Below are positions 17,606 through 27,493 of a stretch of 64,000 nt of DNA, piece after piece. Position numbers and translations under genes: made by a program. Positions within the stretch are counted from its first letter, which is position 1, and every line of letters begins with the position of its first letter. Under the pieces are notes generated by a model. That model was not told the DNA's origin. It searched no databases and saw only the letters and a program-made list of their open reading frames with translations. The stretch is from positions 360,217-424,216 of the forward strand of contig NZ_JASCQG010000001.1 in assembly GCF_030005555.1 (NCBI RefSeq). The letters are read 5' to 3'. The DNA comes from Empedobacter sedimenti (GTDB lineage: Bacteria; Bacteroidota; Bacteroidia; Flavobacteriales; Weeksellaceae).

Positions 17606-18508
17606 TTATTCGTTTCCTTTAACTTTTGAATTTGCTTGCGCTTGTGGTAATGGAACATAATCGTCATCTCCTGGTACTTTAGGAAAACGATGATTAATCC
17701 AGTCTTCTTTTGCTGTTTCGATTGTATCTCTTGATGAGCTTACAAAATTCCAGAAAATAAAATGTTCTTCTGGTAATTCTTCTCCACCAAAAACATAAAC
17801 TGTTGATCCTGCAGCAATCTCAAACTCACACAATGTTGCATCTTTAGCGACTAATAATTGTTTTGTTCCGTAAGTTTCTCCACCATCTTTTATAGATCCT
17901 TCAAGAACATATAGAGCTGATTCTCCGTACAAATCTTTTCCTAAAGATACTTTGAAATCATTTTTAGCCTTAATTTCAATAAAATATAAAGGTGAATAAA
18001 CTGGAACTCCAGAAGTATGTTCGCCAAATTTACCTGCGATTAATTTGTATTCGGCATTTTCGTCAGACCAATTAGGTAATTTATCAGCTTCAACATGCAC
18101 AAAACTTGGCTCCATGTTTTCTAATTCTTTTGGTAACGCAACCCAAATTTGTAAACCGTGTAAAGTTTTTTCAGTAGTACGTAAATATTCTGGCGTACGT
18201 TCCGAATGCACAACACCTTTTCCGGCTGTCATCCAGTTTACAGCTCCTGGTTTTATTTCTAATTCTGTACCTAAACTATCTTTGTGCATAATTGCACCTT
18301 CAAACAAGTAAGTTAATGTAGATAAACCAATATGTGGATGCGGACCAACATCTAAGTTTTGATAATCTTTCATTTTTGTAGGTCCCATATGATCTATGAA
18401 AACAAATGGTCCGACATGTCTTTTCTGGCGAAATGGTAATAATCGTCCAACTAAGAAATTACCAATATCTGCAGCTTTCTCTTCTAAAATTAATCCAACA
18501 TTTGACAT
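17606..18508 (-). CDS. Pirin family protein
   Basis: A 300-residue bicupin. The N-terminal cupin has the pirin motifs GPFVFIDHMGP (about 30-40), VGPHPHIGLSTLTYLFEG with the metal-binding histidines (about 55-72), and HSERTPE with the His/Glu pair (about 101-107); the C-terminal cupin spans about 155-265. Some bacterial pirins act as quercetin dioxygenases, others as redox-linked regulators, so the role here is uncertain. It heads a two-gene unit with the OsmC gene. Confidence 0.88.
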   Translation of the reverse strand: MSNVGLILEEKAADIGNFLVGRLLPFRQKRHVGPFVFIDHMGPTKMKDYQNLDVGPHPHIGLSTLTYLFEGAIMHKDSLGTELEIKPGAVNWMTAGKGVVHSERTPEYLRTTEKTLHGLQIWVALPKELENMEPSFVHVEADKLPNWSDENAEYKLIAGKFGEHTSGVPVYSPLYFIEIKAKNDFKVSLGKDLYGESALYVLEGSIKDGGETYGTKQLLVAKDATLCEFEIAAGSTVYVFGGEELPEEHFIFWNFVSSSRDTIETAKEDWINHRFPKVPGDDDYVPLPQAQANSKVKGNE

Positions 18509-18588
18509 AAGTTGATTTGTTTAATATTTGTTGTAAAAATAGTTTTTATGTTTTGATTAAAACTTGACTTAAGTTAATAAATAAAAAA

Positions 18589-18609
18589 AGGCTAACCAAA
18601 GGTTAACCT
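18589..18609 (-). terminator. Rho-independent terminator of porU-porV
   Basis: A 9-bp stem (AGGTTAACC with GGTTAGCCT, one G-U pair) with a 3-base loop and a T7 tail on the minus strand, 26 bases after the porV stop. Confidence 0.8.
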
Positions 18610-18634
18610 AATTTATAACTTTATATTAACGATT

Positions 18635-19855
18635 TTAATAATCGTAGCTGTTTTGTGTTTCTCCTCCAAAATTCCAAGCGATACCAAAACGTAGCGTATT
18701 TTCTAACGCATTATTTGTATCAGACATCGGAATCAGATATGAAGCATTAAATGCAAAAGAATTGTATTTAAGCCCTAATCCTAATGTTAAATGCTGACGA
18801 TCTCCTTTCATTTTACTTTCGTGGAAATAACCTGTTCGAATGAATAAAGCATCGTTATAAGAATACTCTGCACCAACAGAATACATCATCTCCTTTAACT
18901 CTTCGCTTCCACCTCCAGGTGCATCTCCAAAAGAACTAAAAATACTTCCCATAACACCTTTATTAGGAATATCTCTTACAACCGAATACGTTCCGTCATC
19001 ATTATCTTCAACACGAATATCAGGAGTAGGAACTAATAATTTAGAAAATTCTGTTGTAATACCTACTTTATTATAATCATCAAATTTGAAATCATATCCA
19101 ACACCCAAACGTAATGTTGTTGGTAAATACGATGCATTATCTTCTGAATTTGAATAATCTAATTTTGGACCAATATTAGAAATCTGGAAACCTCCTCGTA
19201 GTTTACCTTCAAATTTATCTGTATCCATCGTTTCCGATTGATAATAACCTCCTAAATCTACTGCAAACGTGTTAGCTGGTTGTACGTTAGCATCGTTAAC
19301 ACCATTAAATAAATCTGAACGAATAAAACGACCAGTAACAGCCATTGAGTAATTATCTGTTAATCGTAAACCGTATGATAAATCAATCGAAAATTCGTTA
19401 GGTTTTGCCATACCAGTAGAAACTACTTGATTACCAACAAGCTCATTCAAATCTATTTCTCCCATTTTGAAATAATAAACACTTGCACCTAAAGTACTGC
19501 GTTCGTCTTGTCCCAAAAATGTATAATAACTCGCGTTTAACAAGAAAACATCACTAGTTAAAGAGCTCATATAAGGTGTGTAAGTAAATGCTACACCTGA
19601 ATAATCTTGTGCAAAAGCAAATTTTGCAGCATTCCAATATTGCGAATAATTATCAGTAGAAGTTGCAACCCCTTGATCTCCTAAACCACCAGCACGTGCA
19701 TCTGGAGATATTCTAAGAAAAGGAGCTCCTGTTAATACTGGATTAGGTTCTTTTAGTAAATCTTGTCTGGCAGCTTCAGCTTCAGCTTTTGTATTATACT
19801 GTGCGTAAGTAAATGCTGATGCTAAAATCAATAAGCTAGCGGTAATTTTTTTCAT
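18635..19855 (-). CDS. porV: Type IX secretion outer-membrane protein PorV (LptO)
   Basis: A 406-residue outer-membrane beta-barrel of the FadL-like superfamily with a signal peptide cleaved after TYAQ. The PorV hallmarks FLRISPDARAGGLGDQG (about 47-63) and NAAKFAF follow the signal, and the sequence ends in a barrel strand with terminal aromatic (SYDY region). PorV carries type IX cargo from the SprA translocon to the PorU sortase. It lies 32 bases after porU in the same operon, an arrangement also found in Flavobacterium johnsoniae, where porV-porU flank gldJ. Confidence 0.93.
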   Translation of the reverse strand: MKKITASLLILASAFTYAQYNTKAEAEAARQDLLKEPNPVLTGAPFLRISPDARAGGLGDQGVATSTDNYSQYWNAAKFAFAQDYSGVAFTYTPYMSSLTSDVFLLNASYYTFLGQDERSTLGASVYYFKMGEIDLNELVGNQVVSTGMAKPNEFSIDLSYGLRLTDNYSMAVTGRFIRSDLFNGVNDANVQPANTFAVDLGGYYQSETMDTDKFEGKLRGGFQISNIGPKLDYSNSEDNASYLPTTLRLGVGYDFKFDDYNKVGITTEFSKLLVPTPDIRVEDNDDGTYSVVRDIPNKGVMGSIFSSFGDAPGGGSEELKEMMYSVGAEYSYNDALFIRTGYFHESKMKGDRQHLTLGLGLKYNSFAFNASYLIPMSDTNNALENTLRFGIAWNFGGETQNSYDY

Positions 19856-19887
19856 TCGTAATATTGATTATATTTTTATTTTCTTAA

Positions 19888-22800
19888 TTATTGTAAAATG
19901 ACCAATTTCTCTACAGCAGCAGCCGATCCTTTACAAACAGTATCGTCTACTCCTTTTACATTGACCTTGTAAAGATAAACTCCTTTTCCTATTTTATCAC
20001 CAAAATCGTCCAAACCATCCCATTCTATTGCATATTTTCCGGTACGATAACCTTCTCGGAAAGGTTCTGCAGAAACAGTTTTTCGAATCGTTTTGACTAA
20101 TTTTCCTGAAACTGTAAAGATTTGCACCATTACATCTAGCTCAGAATCACAATTATGCTCAAAATGAAAAAAAGTGTTCTTCGTAAATGGATTTGGCCAG
20201 TTTAGCAATTTATCAATATGCAATTGCCCTGTTCCGTTTTCCATTACTACAAAGTCTAACGTAGCAGTATTCGAATTATTGTTGATATCCCAAAATTTAA
20301 GATTAAGTGTATGTTGACCAAGTTCAAGATTTTTTAATTGATACATGACTTGTCCTTTCTGATAATCTTCAAAATTTTTGTTAATACATGGATTGGCATC
20401 TCCTCCATCATAATATTCGTTCAACACATAAGCATCTTGTACCTTACCATCTATTGTCGCAACAATATCATGTCCAATACTTGATCCCGTTGCATTAATC
20501 CCTGTATTATCCGTTAAACAGCCAACCAAATAAGGCGAACGATCTGTAATTCCACCATTTGCAAAATGTAAATTATTCATATACAATTTTCCTTGTGGAC
20601 GTTCGTCATCATTTATTCCGTCAGGATTTATTCCTTCTATTTTCACCGTTTTAACAGAAGAAGCGTCTTTTCCATTTGTCTCGTCGTAAGCATACAACTT
20701 AATTTTACGCTCTCCTAACTCATAATTAATATCTTTTGGAACATAAAACTGAATGGTAAATTCTCCATTTACAACTTTTCCGGTTCCTTGATAAATTGTT
20801 TTATTCTCTGTTACAAATGTTTTTCCAGCCCAAGCAGATTCAGTTAAAATAGTATTTGATTGTTGTTTTTCATACAAACTAATCGAAATTTTTCCGTTAA
20901 ACGCATTATCTAACGTAGTTGTATTTAATTGGTTTATATTTCCTTTTATCGTAACAAAATCTAGAGCTTGCATTGTTCCTCCTCCCAAAATATCAACCTC
21001 TTTTTTATTTTTGATACTCAGAATATTTATATCTTGTTGTGGACGGTGAGCAGCAAGCATTGGATCACCCAAAATACTTACACTTTTATGATTAGAATGA
21101 GTTGGAGAAAATTTTAATTTTGCTTGATTTAATGCATAACCAATTGTTTGATTTTCTAACCCTTCTTTTCTGAAAAATTCTTCAATCAAAAATTTATTCA
21201 TCTCATCACCATAACCTGTACCAATCGGACGATTAGTTGTAATCATAGACAAAGCGCCGCCGTTTGTATTTTTCAACATTGCTTCACCTGCTGAATTATA
21301 CTGTGGCAAATCCCAAATTGTAAAATCACAAGTAACCGTAGTTACAATTGGTAAACGCGAATAAGCTGCGTTAAAATTGGATAAATTTGTTAATTCCTCA
21401 GCAGTAATAATACGTTCTTGTGCCCAACTACGAGGTCCACCATGACCATAATACATCAAGAAATTTGAGCCTAATTCAATTCCATTCAAGATAGCTTGAT
21501 TAACCGTAGGATAACGAACTCCTGCAGATGTACTTTCAGGCAAATGAGCTCCTGTATAAATTTTATTTAACGTATAAATCTGATTCTCAGCTTTATTAAA
21601 CTCTGTATCAAGCGATTGATCAAAATTTGGTGTGTTTACATTGTTATCATTATCTGTAACACCAACTATTTTTGTGCGCCAATCTCCATAAGAACTTCCT
21701 TTTCCTTGAACTTTATCGTAATAAGAAATAATTTTATCTACCAAAATTTTTGCTTCAATAGTACTAGAAGCTGGAATTCTACCAATACCTAATTTCAACC
21801 AATTTGCATCATATATATAAGTTCCATCTACATTATTCTGTAACATTTTAACTTCATTAGACAACATGGCGAAATAATCATCTGTTGAAACAGCTGTTTC
21901 AATATTTAAGGAAGATTCATCTATAAATGTCGGAATGTAATTTGTAAATTCTTTTATCCTATTTTTTGGATCGTAAGTTGTTGCACCAAACAAAACGCCA
22001 TATTTAAGATTAGAATTTTGACCATCTTTCAGAAACTTGAAAAAATCTCTAATCGCAATCGGATCCTGCGCTCCAGACGAAAAATCATTATAAACCTGCT
22101 CAGTCGTAACTACTGCAACGTTTATTTTATCATGTTTTTTTCTGAAATCAGCTAATCGTTGAGCTTCTGATAAATATTTGGGGTGCGTTACAATGACATA
22201 ATCAATATTAGCCAAAGAACGAATGTCTTGATTCGCCACACGTCCTACAGATTTAACATCTGTAAAAGCATTTTCGTCTTTAAAAGCCACAAATTGATTG
22301 TGATAATCTGTATTTGAAGATTGATATTTATATGTGTTATTATCAGCCTTAATATTAAATGTATTGTGAAAATCAGAGACGTTCCAAATATTAACATTTG
22401 CAGCATTATTTACAGTAAAACCATAAATTTGACTATCATTAATATTCTCTAAAAATCTAAAGGTAAACTGCTCGTTATTGTATTGTAAATTATCCTTGAA
22501 TCTTAGTTGCAAATAATTTAAATGACCTAATCCTGATGGATTTGCTCCATTTGACTGAACCGAAACATCAATAGTATTAGAAGTTAGATTTAAATTTACA
22601 TCATTCTTAGATTCAGAGAAAGCTGAGGTACCTAAAGATCCAGAAAATTGTTGTCCATTTACATTTAACGAGTAAGAATTATTACTCGCATTTTTACCAA
22701 CAATTGAGTAATTAAGATAAGCTTCTCCTCCACTTACAACAGCATTTGCCTTAAATGATTTCTTAAAACCACCATTCAAGCCAATATTTTCACCAACCCA

Positions 22801-23760
22801 TGTTTGCCCAAGGCTATTTAGATTTATTGAATCCCTTTTATGAAACTGTAGATTATCAAAACTTGTAAATGTCTTCACAGCACTTCCAGTAACTTGACTA
22901 TCTACAATTCTTTTTCCGTCACCACCATTAAACGTGATAAAATAATAAGCTGAATCGTCATATAAATTGAAACGAAGTTTAGCATTTTTCAGTGTTGTAG
23001 AAGTATCTCTAAACCATTGATGTGGACCTTTCGCATAAAATAACACATAATCAGAATTATCAAAAGAATTATCCTCTCCTCCAACAAATTTGATTGGAAT
23101 TTCTTGCAATGCACCTTGTCTAAATTGCCCAATATTTTCCATCAAACGACCTTCTCCATTTCCATAAATCTTTAAAGATTTTGGATTGAAATTGGTTGGA
23201 ATACCATTTTTAGTGAAAAAAGATTTATCAAGTTTAAAAACACCATCTTTTGACACTTTTATTTTATACCAATCTCCAGATTTCAAAACACTTGCCGTTG
23301 AATTATCTGACGGAATTCGCGCAGAAAAACTATTCTTAGAAGATTTCTGAACAACTGAAAAAGATTCTATCTTTAAAACTTTATTGTTTTGTTTGACAAA
23401 AGGTAAAACTTTCAGCACTAATTTTTGTTGACCATTCTTATCAATACTATTAGATGAAGAATAATAGATTTGATCTGGAATTGTAGAAATTTCTATTCCT
23501 ATCAATTCAGTCGAAACCTCACTATATTGCACATTTGACAACTCAACTTCTTTATTCGAAGAATATAACTCAACCGCAAATTCAGGAAGAAAATAACTCC
23601 CAATCGAATAATTTTCTTTATTCGAAAAATACGGAACATTAATAGTTGTACCATTCGTTAAAGAAATTGTTTGATTATTCTCCCAATTTATTTTGTAATT
23701 TTGACCAAATAAATGAGGAAATTGAAATAAAGCTGCGGCTAAAATAAAATATTTCTTCAT
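19888..23760 (-). CDS. porU: Type IX secretion system sortase PorU
   Basis: A 1290-residue surface cysteine endopeptidase of the C25 (gingipain) family, which removes the C-terminal sorting domain from type IX cargo and attaches cargo to the cell surface. A signal peptide ends at about residue 19 (HLFGQ). The C25 domain spans roughly 500-890 with the catalytic dyad H773 (in YYGHGG) and C811 (in TVTCDF). The C-terminal 100 residues form a FlgD-like immunoglobulin fold resembling a sorting domain. Length fits flavobacterial PorU. A TATATTTG element lies 21 bases upstream, in the region shared with gldJ. Confidence 0.94.
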   Translation of the reverse strand: MKKYFILAAALFQFPHLFGQNYKINWENNQTISLTNGTTINVPYFSNKENYSIGSYFLPEFAVELYSSNKEVELSNVQYSEVSTELIGIEISTIPDQIYYSSSNSIDKNGQQKLVLKVLPFVKQNNKVLKIESFSVVQKSSKNSFSARIPSDNSTASVLKSGDWYKIKVSKDGVFKLDKSFFTKNGIPTNFNPKSLKIYGNGEGRLMENIGQFRQGALQEIPIKFVGGEDNSFDNSDYVLFYAKGPHQWFRDTSTTLKNAKLRFNLYDDSAYYFITFNGGDGKRIVDSQVTGSAVKTFTSFDNLQFHKRDSINLNSLGQTWVGENIGLNGGFKKSFKANAVVSGGEAYLNYSIVGKNASNNSYSLNVNGQQFSGSLGTSAFSESKNDVNLNLTSNTIDVSVQSNGANPSGLGHLNYLQLRFKDNLQYNNEQFTFRFLENINDSQIYGFTVNNAANVNIWNVSDFHNTFNIKADNNTYKYQSSNTDYHNQFVAFKDENAFTDVKSVGRVANQDIRSLANIDYVIVTHPKYLSEAQRLADFRKKHDKINVAVVTTEQVYNDFSSGAQDPIAIRDFFKFLKDGQNSNLKYGVLFGATTYDPKNRIKEFTNYIPTFIDESSLNIETAVSTDDYFAMLSNEVKMLQNNVDGTYIYDANWLKLGIGRIPASSTIEAKILVDKIISYYDKVQGKGSSYGDWRTKIVGVTDNDNNVNTPNFDQSLDTEFNKAENQIYTLNKIYTGAHLPESTSAGVRYPTVNQAILNGIELGSNFLMYYGHGGPRSWAQERIITAEELTNLSNFNAAYSRLPIVTTVTCDFTIWDLPQYNSAGEAMLKNTNGGALSMITTNRPIGTGYGDEMNKFLIEEFFRKEGLENQTIGYALNQAKLKFSPTHSNHKSVSILGDPMLAAHRPQQDINILSIKNKKEVDILGGGTMQALDFVTIKGNINQLNTTTLDNAFNGKISISLYEKQQSNTILTESAWAGKTFVTENKTIYQGTGKVVNGEFTIQFYVPKDINYELGERKIKLYAYDETNGKDASSVKTVKIEGINPDGINDDERPQGKLYMNNLHFANGGITDRSPYLVGCLTDNTGINATGSSIGHDIVATIDGKVQDAYVLNEYYDGGDANPCINKNFEDYQKGQVMYQLKNLELGQHTLNLKFWDINNNSNTATLDFVVMENGTGQLHIDKLLNWPNPFTKNTFFHFEHNCDSELDVMVQIFTVSGKLVKTIRKTVSAEPFREGYRTGKYAIEWDGLDDFGDKIGKGVYLYKVNVKGVDDTVCKGSAAAVEKLVILQ

Positions 23761-23781
23761 GCAATTTAAACGCTAGTTTGA

Positions 23782-23789
23782 CAAATATA
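23782..23789 (-). promoter_or_regulatory. -7 element of porU-porV in the porU/gldJ divergent region
   Basis: The minus strand reads TATATTTG, a full TAnnTTTG match, 21 bases before the porU ATG. The 158-base space between porU and gldJ must hold both divergent promoters; the gldJ side has only a degenerate TAATTTTTCG about 20 bases before its ATG. Confidence 0.45.
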
Positions 23790-23918
23790 TTTTCAATTGC
23801 AAAATAAATATTTATTTCTTACGTTAGAGATAAGAAATAAAGCATTTTTTCGTTGTAAGATTAATGTCAAATGCTTTTATTTGCATTAAATTTAATTTTT
23901 CGAAACCAGAAATATTCT

Positions 23919-25553
23919 ATGAAAATGAATAAAGGACGTATTTTTTCACTTGCTCTTGCAGCTGTTACCATGAGTGTATTTATGGGTTGCGCAAGTAGTT
24001 CGGGAAAGAAAAAAGGTGGTGGAACAAAAAATTTCACAAGCCGTACAGGTTGGAAACCAAACGACAGTAGAGGTTGGTTTTTTTCAGGTAAAAAGAAAGA
24101 AAATATTAAAGCATGGCCAGGAATGGTTTTCATCGAAGGTGGATCTTTTACAATGGGTATCACTAAAGATGATGTATTGCATGACTGGAATAACTCTCCT
24201 GTTCGTATGCAAGTTAAATCTTTCTTTATTGGTGAAACTGAGGTTACAAACTACGAATATAAAGAGTATTTAACTTGGTTAAAAGTAGTTTTCCCTCCAG
24301 AAGATACTCAATATAGAGATATTTACAATGGAGCTTTACCAGATGAAACTGTATTTAATAACCAATTATCTCGTGATGATTTCTCAACAGAGAATTATTT
24401 ATTTTCACCAGAATTTAGTTATTATCCTGTAGTTGGTATTTCTTGGCTACAAGCCGTTAATTACTGTGATTGGTTAACAGATCGCGCAAACGAGAAAGCG
24501 TTAATTGATAAAGGAATTCTTGCAAAAGATTATTACTCTAACGATCAATATAATTACGGTAACAAAACATTTAGCGCAGAACAATATAAGTTAGGTGATA
24601 CAAATGTTAATGAAGCGATAGATTCGACAAAAATTATGAAAGCGAATCAAATCAAATCTCAAAATCAACGTATTTTAAAAGCGAATCGCGCAACTGGTTC
24701 TTTAGAAGTTCAGCCTTTCCGTTTACCAACAGAAGCTGAATGGGAATATGCTGCATTAGCATTACCTGGTAATCGTGAGTACAATGAATACAAGGGGAAA
24801 GATGTTGCTCAAAATAATTTAAGAACAGAAAAAGGAGCTCAAAGAGGTCAATATCTAGATAATTTCAAACAAGGTCGTGGTGATTATTCTGGTATTGGAG
24901 GATTTGGAAATGATGGTTCTGCAATTACAAGTGATGTTCGTAAATACCCATCAAACGATTTTGGTTTGTATGGTATGTTAGGGAACGTTGCTGAGTGGGT
25001 TTCTGATGTTTATCGTCCTATTATTGATGAAGAAGCAAACGACTTCAACTATTATCGTGGTAATGTTTACAAAACAAATATTGATAACGGACAAGGTAAA
25101 TATGAGAAATACGACGAAACAAATGTTGAGTATGATACTTTAGATAATGGTAAATTAGTTTACAAAGGTTTACCTGGAGCATACAAAAAACAAACACAAT
25201 ACGATTTAACGAATTATCGTGATGGTGATCCTTTATCTTCTTTAAATCCTAGATTAGAGGATAGTTTATCTACTGCAAAAGCAACAGAAGAAATGTATAA
25301 TGCACCTCAACGTAAATTTAGAGTAGACGAAAAAGGACGTGTAATTTTAGAAAAAGATAACACAAAGCGTACTTCTGACATCTCTGATGAAACTCGCGTT
25401 GTAAAAGGTGGTTCTTGGAAAGATCCTATTTATTGGATGGATGCTGGACAAAGACGCTACTTACACCAAGCGCAAGCAACTAACTGGATTGGTTTCCGTG
25501 TTGCACAAGAATACTCAGGAAGTTTTGAGTCAAAACGTAAACGTAGAGGATAA
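23919..25553 (+). CDS. gldJ: Gliding motility / T9SS lipoprotein GldJ
   Basis: A 544-residue lipoprotein with signal peptide and lipobox FMGCASS (Cys24), then a basic G/K-rich linker and a formylglycine-generating-enzyme (FGE-sulfatase) fold. Domain landmarks are MVFIEGGSFTMG (about 69-80), ETEVTNYEY, RLPTEAEWEYAA, NDFGLYGMLGNVAEWV and GGSWKD...GFRVA at the end. GldJ stabilises GldK and is required for gliding and type IX secretion in Flavobacterium johnsoniae. I start at ATG 23919, since the longer frame from 23871 would place the signal peptide after 16 extra polar and hydrophobic residues. It is divergent from porU and closed by a terminator overlapping the murF promoter region. Confidence 0.92.
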   Translation: MKMNKGRIFSLALAAVTMSVFMGCASSSGKKKGGGTKNFTSRTGWKPNDSRGWFFSGKKKENIKAWPGMVFIEGGSFTMGITKDDVLHDWNNSPVRMQVKSFFIGETEVTNYEYKEYLTWLKVVFPPEDTQYRDIYNGALPDETVFNNQLSRDDFSTENYLFSPEFSYYPVVGISWLQAVNYCDWLTDRANEKALIDKGILAKDYYSNDQYNYGNKTFSAEQYKLGDTNVNEAIDSTKIMKANQIKSQNQRILKANRATGSLEVQPFRLPTEAEWEYAALALPGNREYNEYKGKDVAQNNLRTEKGAQRGQYLDNFKQGRGDYSGIGGFGNDGSAITSDVRKYPSNDFGLYGMLGNVAEWVSDVYRPIIDEEANDFNYYRGNVYKTNIDNGQGKYEKYDETNVEYDTLDNGKLVYKGLPGAYKKQTQYDLTNYRDGDPLSSLNPRLEDSLSTAKATEEMYNAPQRKFRVDEKGRVILEKDNTKRTSDISDETRVVKGGSWKDPIYWMDAGQRRYLHQAQATNWIGFRVAQEYSGSFESKRKRRG

Positions 25554-25576
25554 AAATCCTTTCAAAATAATTTTAG

Positions 25577-25604
25577 AATCTCGGTGATTAATTTCATCGA
25601 GATT
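25577..25604 (+). terminator. Rho-independent terminator of gldJ
   Basis: An 11-bp stem (AATCTCGGTGA with TCATCGAGATT, one G-U pair) and a 6-base loop, then TTTTATTTTT. It ends 16 bases before the murF ATG, so any in-frame start at 25584 would fall inside the hairpin. Confidence 0.82.
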
Positions 25605-25619
25605 TTTTATTTTTACACT

Positions 25620-26903
25620 ATGAAAACAGCAGAAATATTCGATCAATTCTTAAAATCGAAAATCGTAACAACTGATACTCGTAACATCACAAATAATTGT
25701 ATCTTTTTTGCATTAAAAGGAGCTAATTTTAATGGTAATACTTTTGCACAAGAAGCAATTAACCAAGGTGCTGTAATGGCTATTGTAGACGAAAAAGAGT
25801 TTGAAAATAATGAGCAAAATATCTTTTTTGTAGAAAATGCTTTAGAATCTTTACAAGATTTAGCTCGTACATACCGCAATTATCTTAAAATACCATTTAT
25901 CGGATTAACAGGATCAAACGGTAAAACGACTACGAAAGAATTAATCTCAGCTGTTTTAAAAGAAAAATTCAAAACACATTTTACCTTCGGAAATTTAAAT
26001 AACCACATTGGAGTTCCATTAACAATTCTTTCTATTCCTGAAGATACGGAAATAGCAGTAATTGAAATGGGGGCCAATCATCAAAAAGAAATTGAGTTGT
26101 TAACTTCTATTTCTCAACCTGATTTTGGTTATATCACGAATTTTGGAAAAGCTCATTTAGAAGGTTTTGGTGGAATTGAAGGTGTAATTAAAGGTAAATC
26201 TGAATTGTATGATTATTTAAGAACAAATCATCGTACAGCTTTTGTTAATTTTAATGATGCAATACAAGTAGAAAAAACTGCTGATATCAAACGTATTTCA
26301 TTTTCGGACCAACACAATGCTGATTATCAAATTGAATTAATCGAAGATTCAAATAATGAATATTTAGCTGTAAATTTTCAAGATTTGACAATTCAATCTC
26401 ATTTAACAGGAAACTATAATTTCAGTAATATTTCGTGTGCAATTGCAATTGGATCGCATTTCGGAATTGAGGCAGAGTCAGTAAAAAATGGAATAGAAAA
26501 CTACTTTCCCTCAAATAATCGCTCTCAAATCATCAACAAAGAAAACTACAAAATTGTGATGGATGCGTACAATGCAAATCCAAGTAGTATGGAAGCTTCT
26601 TTAAATAATTTTGCCAAATTTGAAGGTACAAAAACAATTATTATTGGAGATATGTTTGAACTTGGAGAAGAATCTAAAGCTGAGCATCAACGTATTTTAG
26701 AGATTGCTGAAAAATTAAACTTTGATCAAATATTTATACTTGGACATCATTTTATTGAGACCAGTACAATAAATCCGAAAGTTATCAAGTTTAGTGATCG
26801 CTCTATTTTCGAAGAATATCTAAAAAATAATCCAATACAATCAAAAAACATTCTAGTTAAAGGATCTCATGGCATGAGACTTGATTTATTAGAGTTTAAT
26901 TAA
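25620..26903 (+). CDS. murF: UDP-N-acetylmuramoyl-tripeptide--D-alanyl-D-alanine ligase
   Basis: A 427-residue Mur ligase that adds D-Ala-D-Ala to UDP-MurNAc-tripeptide, the last cytoplasmic step of peptidoglycan precursor assembly. Visible motifs are the N-terminal TTDTRNITNNCIFFAL typical of MurF, the ATP-binding GLTGSNGKTTTK (about 96-107), EMGANHQKE in the central domain, and YNANPSSM plus GDMFELG in the C-terminal domain. I start at ATG 25620 (MKTAEIF), because the longer frame begins within the gldJ terminator. It is followed after 13 bases by the DUF922-like gene, so the two are probably co-transcribed. The gldJ-murF order is shared with other flavobacteria as far as I recall. Confidence 0.94.
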   Translation: MKTAEIFDQFLKSKIVTTDTRNITNNCIFFALKGANFNGNTFAQEAINQGAVMAIVDEKEFENNEQNIFFVENALESLQDLARTYRNYLKIPFIGLTGSNGKTTTKELISAVLKEKFKTHFTFGNLNNHIGVPLTILSIPEDTEIAVIEMGANHQKEIELLTSISQPDFGYITNFGKAHLEGFGGIEGVIKGKSELYDYLRTNHRTAFVNFNDAIQVEKTADIKRISFSDQHNADYQIELIEDSNNEYLAVNFQDLTIQSHLTGNYNFSNISCAIAIGSHFGIEAESVKNGIENYFPSNNRSQIINKENYKIVMDAYNANPSSMEASLNNFAKFEGTKTIIIGDMFELGEESKAEHQRILEIAEKLNFDQIFILGHHFIETSTINPKVIKFSDRSIFEEYLKNNPIQSKNILVKGSHGMRLDLLEFN

Positions 26904-26916
26904 TTACACTAATTTC

Positions 26917-27432
26917 ATGTTGAAAATTAAGTTGTTCTCCTTTCTACTTTTTGCGTTCACTTTTTTACAAGCTCAAAGCCTGATTGAATGGAAAAAAGAA
27001 ACAAGGTTAGGTTATCAGAATTTTAAAAAAACTCCAACTCAAAAGACAAAACCACAAGGTTTTTTGGATTCAAAATTAGGTTGGCAAATTGCCGAAACTG
27101 ACGGAGAAGTTCCTCAGCTTAGGGTTTTTAATCGATTTGATGAAACTAATTCATGGGTATCGATGAAACACGAAGGTATTTTGAAAGAAATGCAACTTCA
27201 GTTTGATATATCAGAGCTTTATGCTCGCAAAATAAGAAAAGATTTTAGCGATTTGCAATCTAAAAAAGTGATGGATAAAGAAAGTTACAAAACTAAATTT
27301 GCGAACGGAACGCGTAATTTTCAGAAAAGATTGCGTTCTCTTTCTGGTGTAACTCTTAACCAACCCGATTTATATAAATTGATTAACAAACAAATACAAG
27401 ATTCTTTAACTATATACAGTAAATATCAATAG
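26917..27432 (+). CDS. Secreted DUF922-like protein with a degenerate metalloprotease motif
   Basis: A 171-residue protein with a signal peptide cleaved after FLQAQ (residue 20). It resembles short DUF922 proteins of Bacteroidota, which as I recall share a W-K-x-x-R-L-x-(Y/W)-x-(D/N)-F-K opening and a later HExLHFDIxELYARK block. Here the opening is IEWKKETRLGYQNFK (23-37) and the block reads EMQLQFDISELYARK (91-105), so the presumed zinc ligands H, E and H are replaced by E, M and Q. If the comparison is right, the protein has lost metal-dependent activity. The gene starts 13 bases after murF. No other function is proposed. Confidence 0.6.
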   Translation: MLKIKLFSFLLFAFTFLQAQSLIEWKKETRLGYQNFKKTPTQKTKPQGFLDSKLGWQIAETDGEVPQLRVFNRFDETNSWVSMKHEGILKEMQLQFDISELYARKIRKDFSDLQSKKVMDKESYKTKFANGTRNFQKRLRSLSGVTLNQPDLYKLINKQIQDSLTIYSKYQ

Positions 27433-27493
27433 TTAAAATTTAACCTTAAGTAAAGATTAATCATTTTATCTTCGGAGACAAATTTCTCATTGA

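Noticed and set aside
25584..25619. Upstream in-frame start of murF at 25584
   Set aside because: It lies inside the gldJ terminator hairpin and adds a hydrophobic extension not found in MurF.
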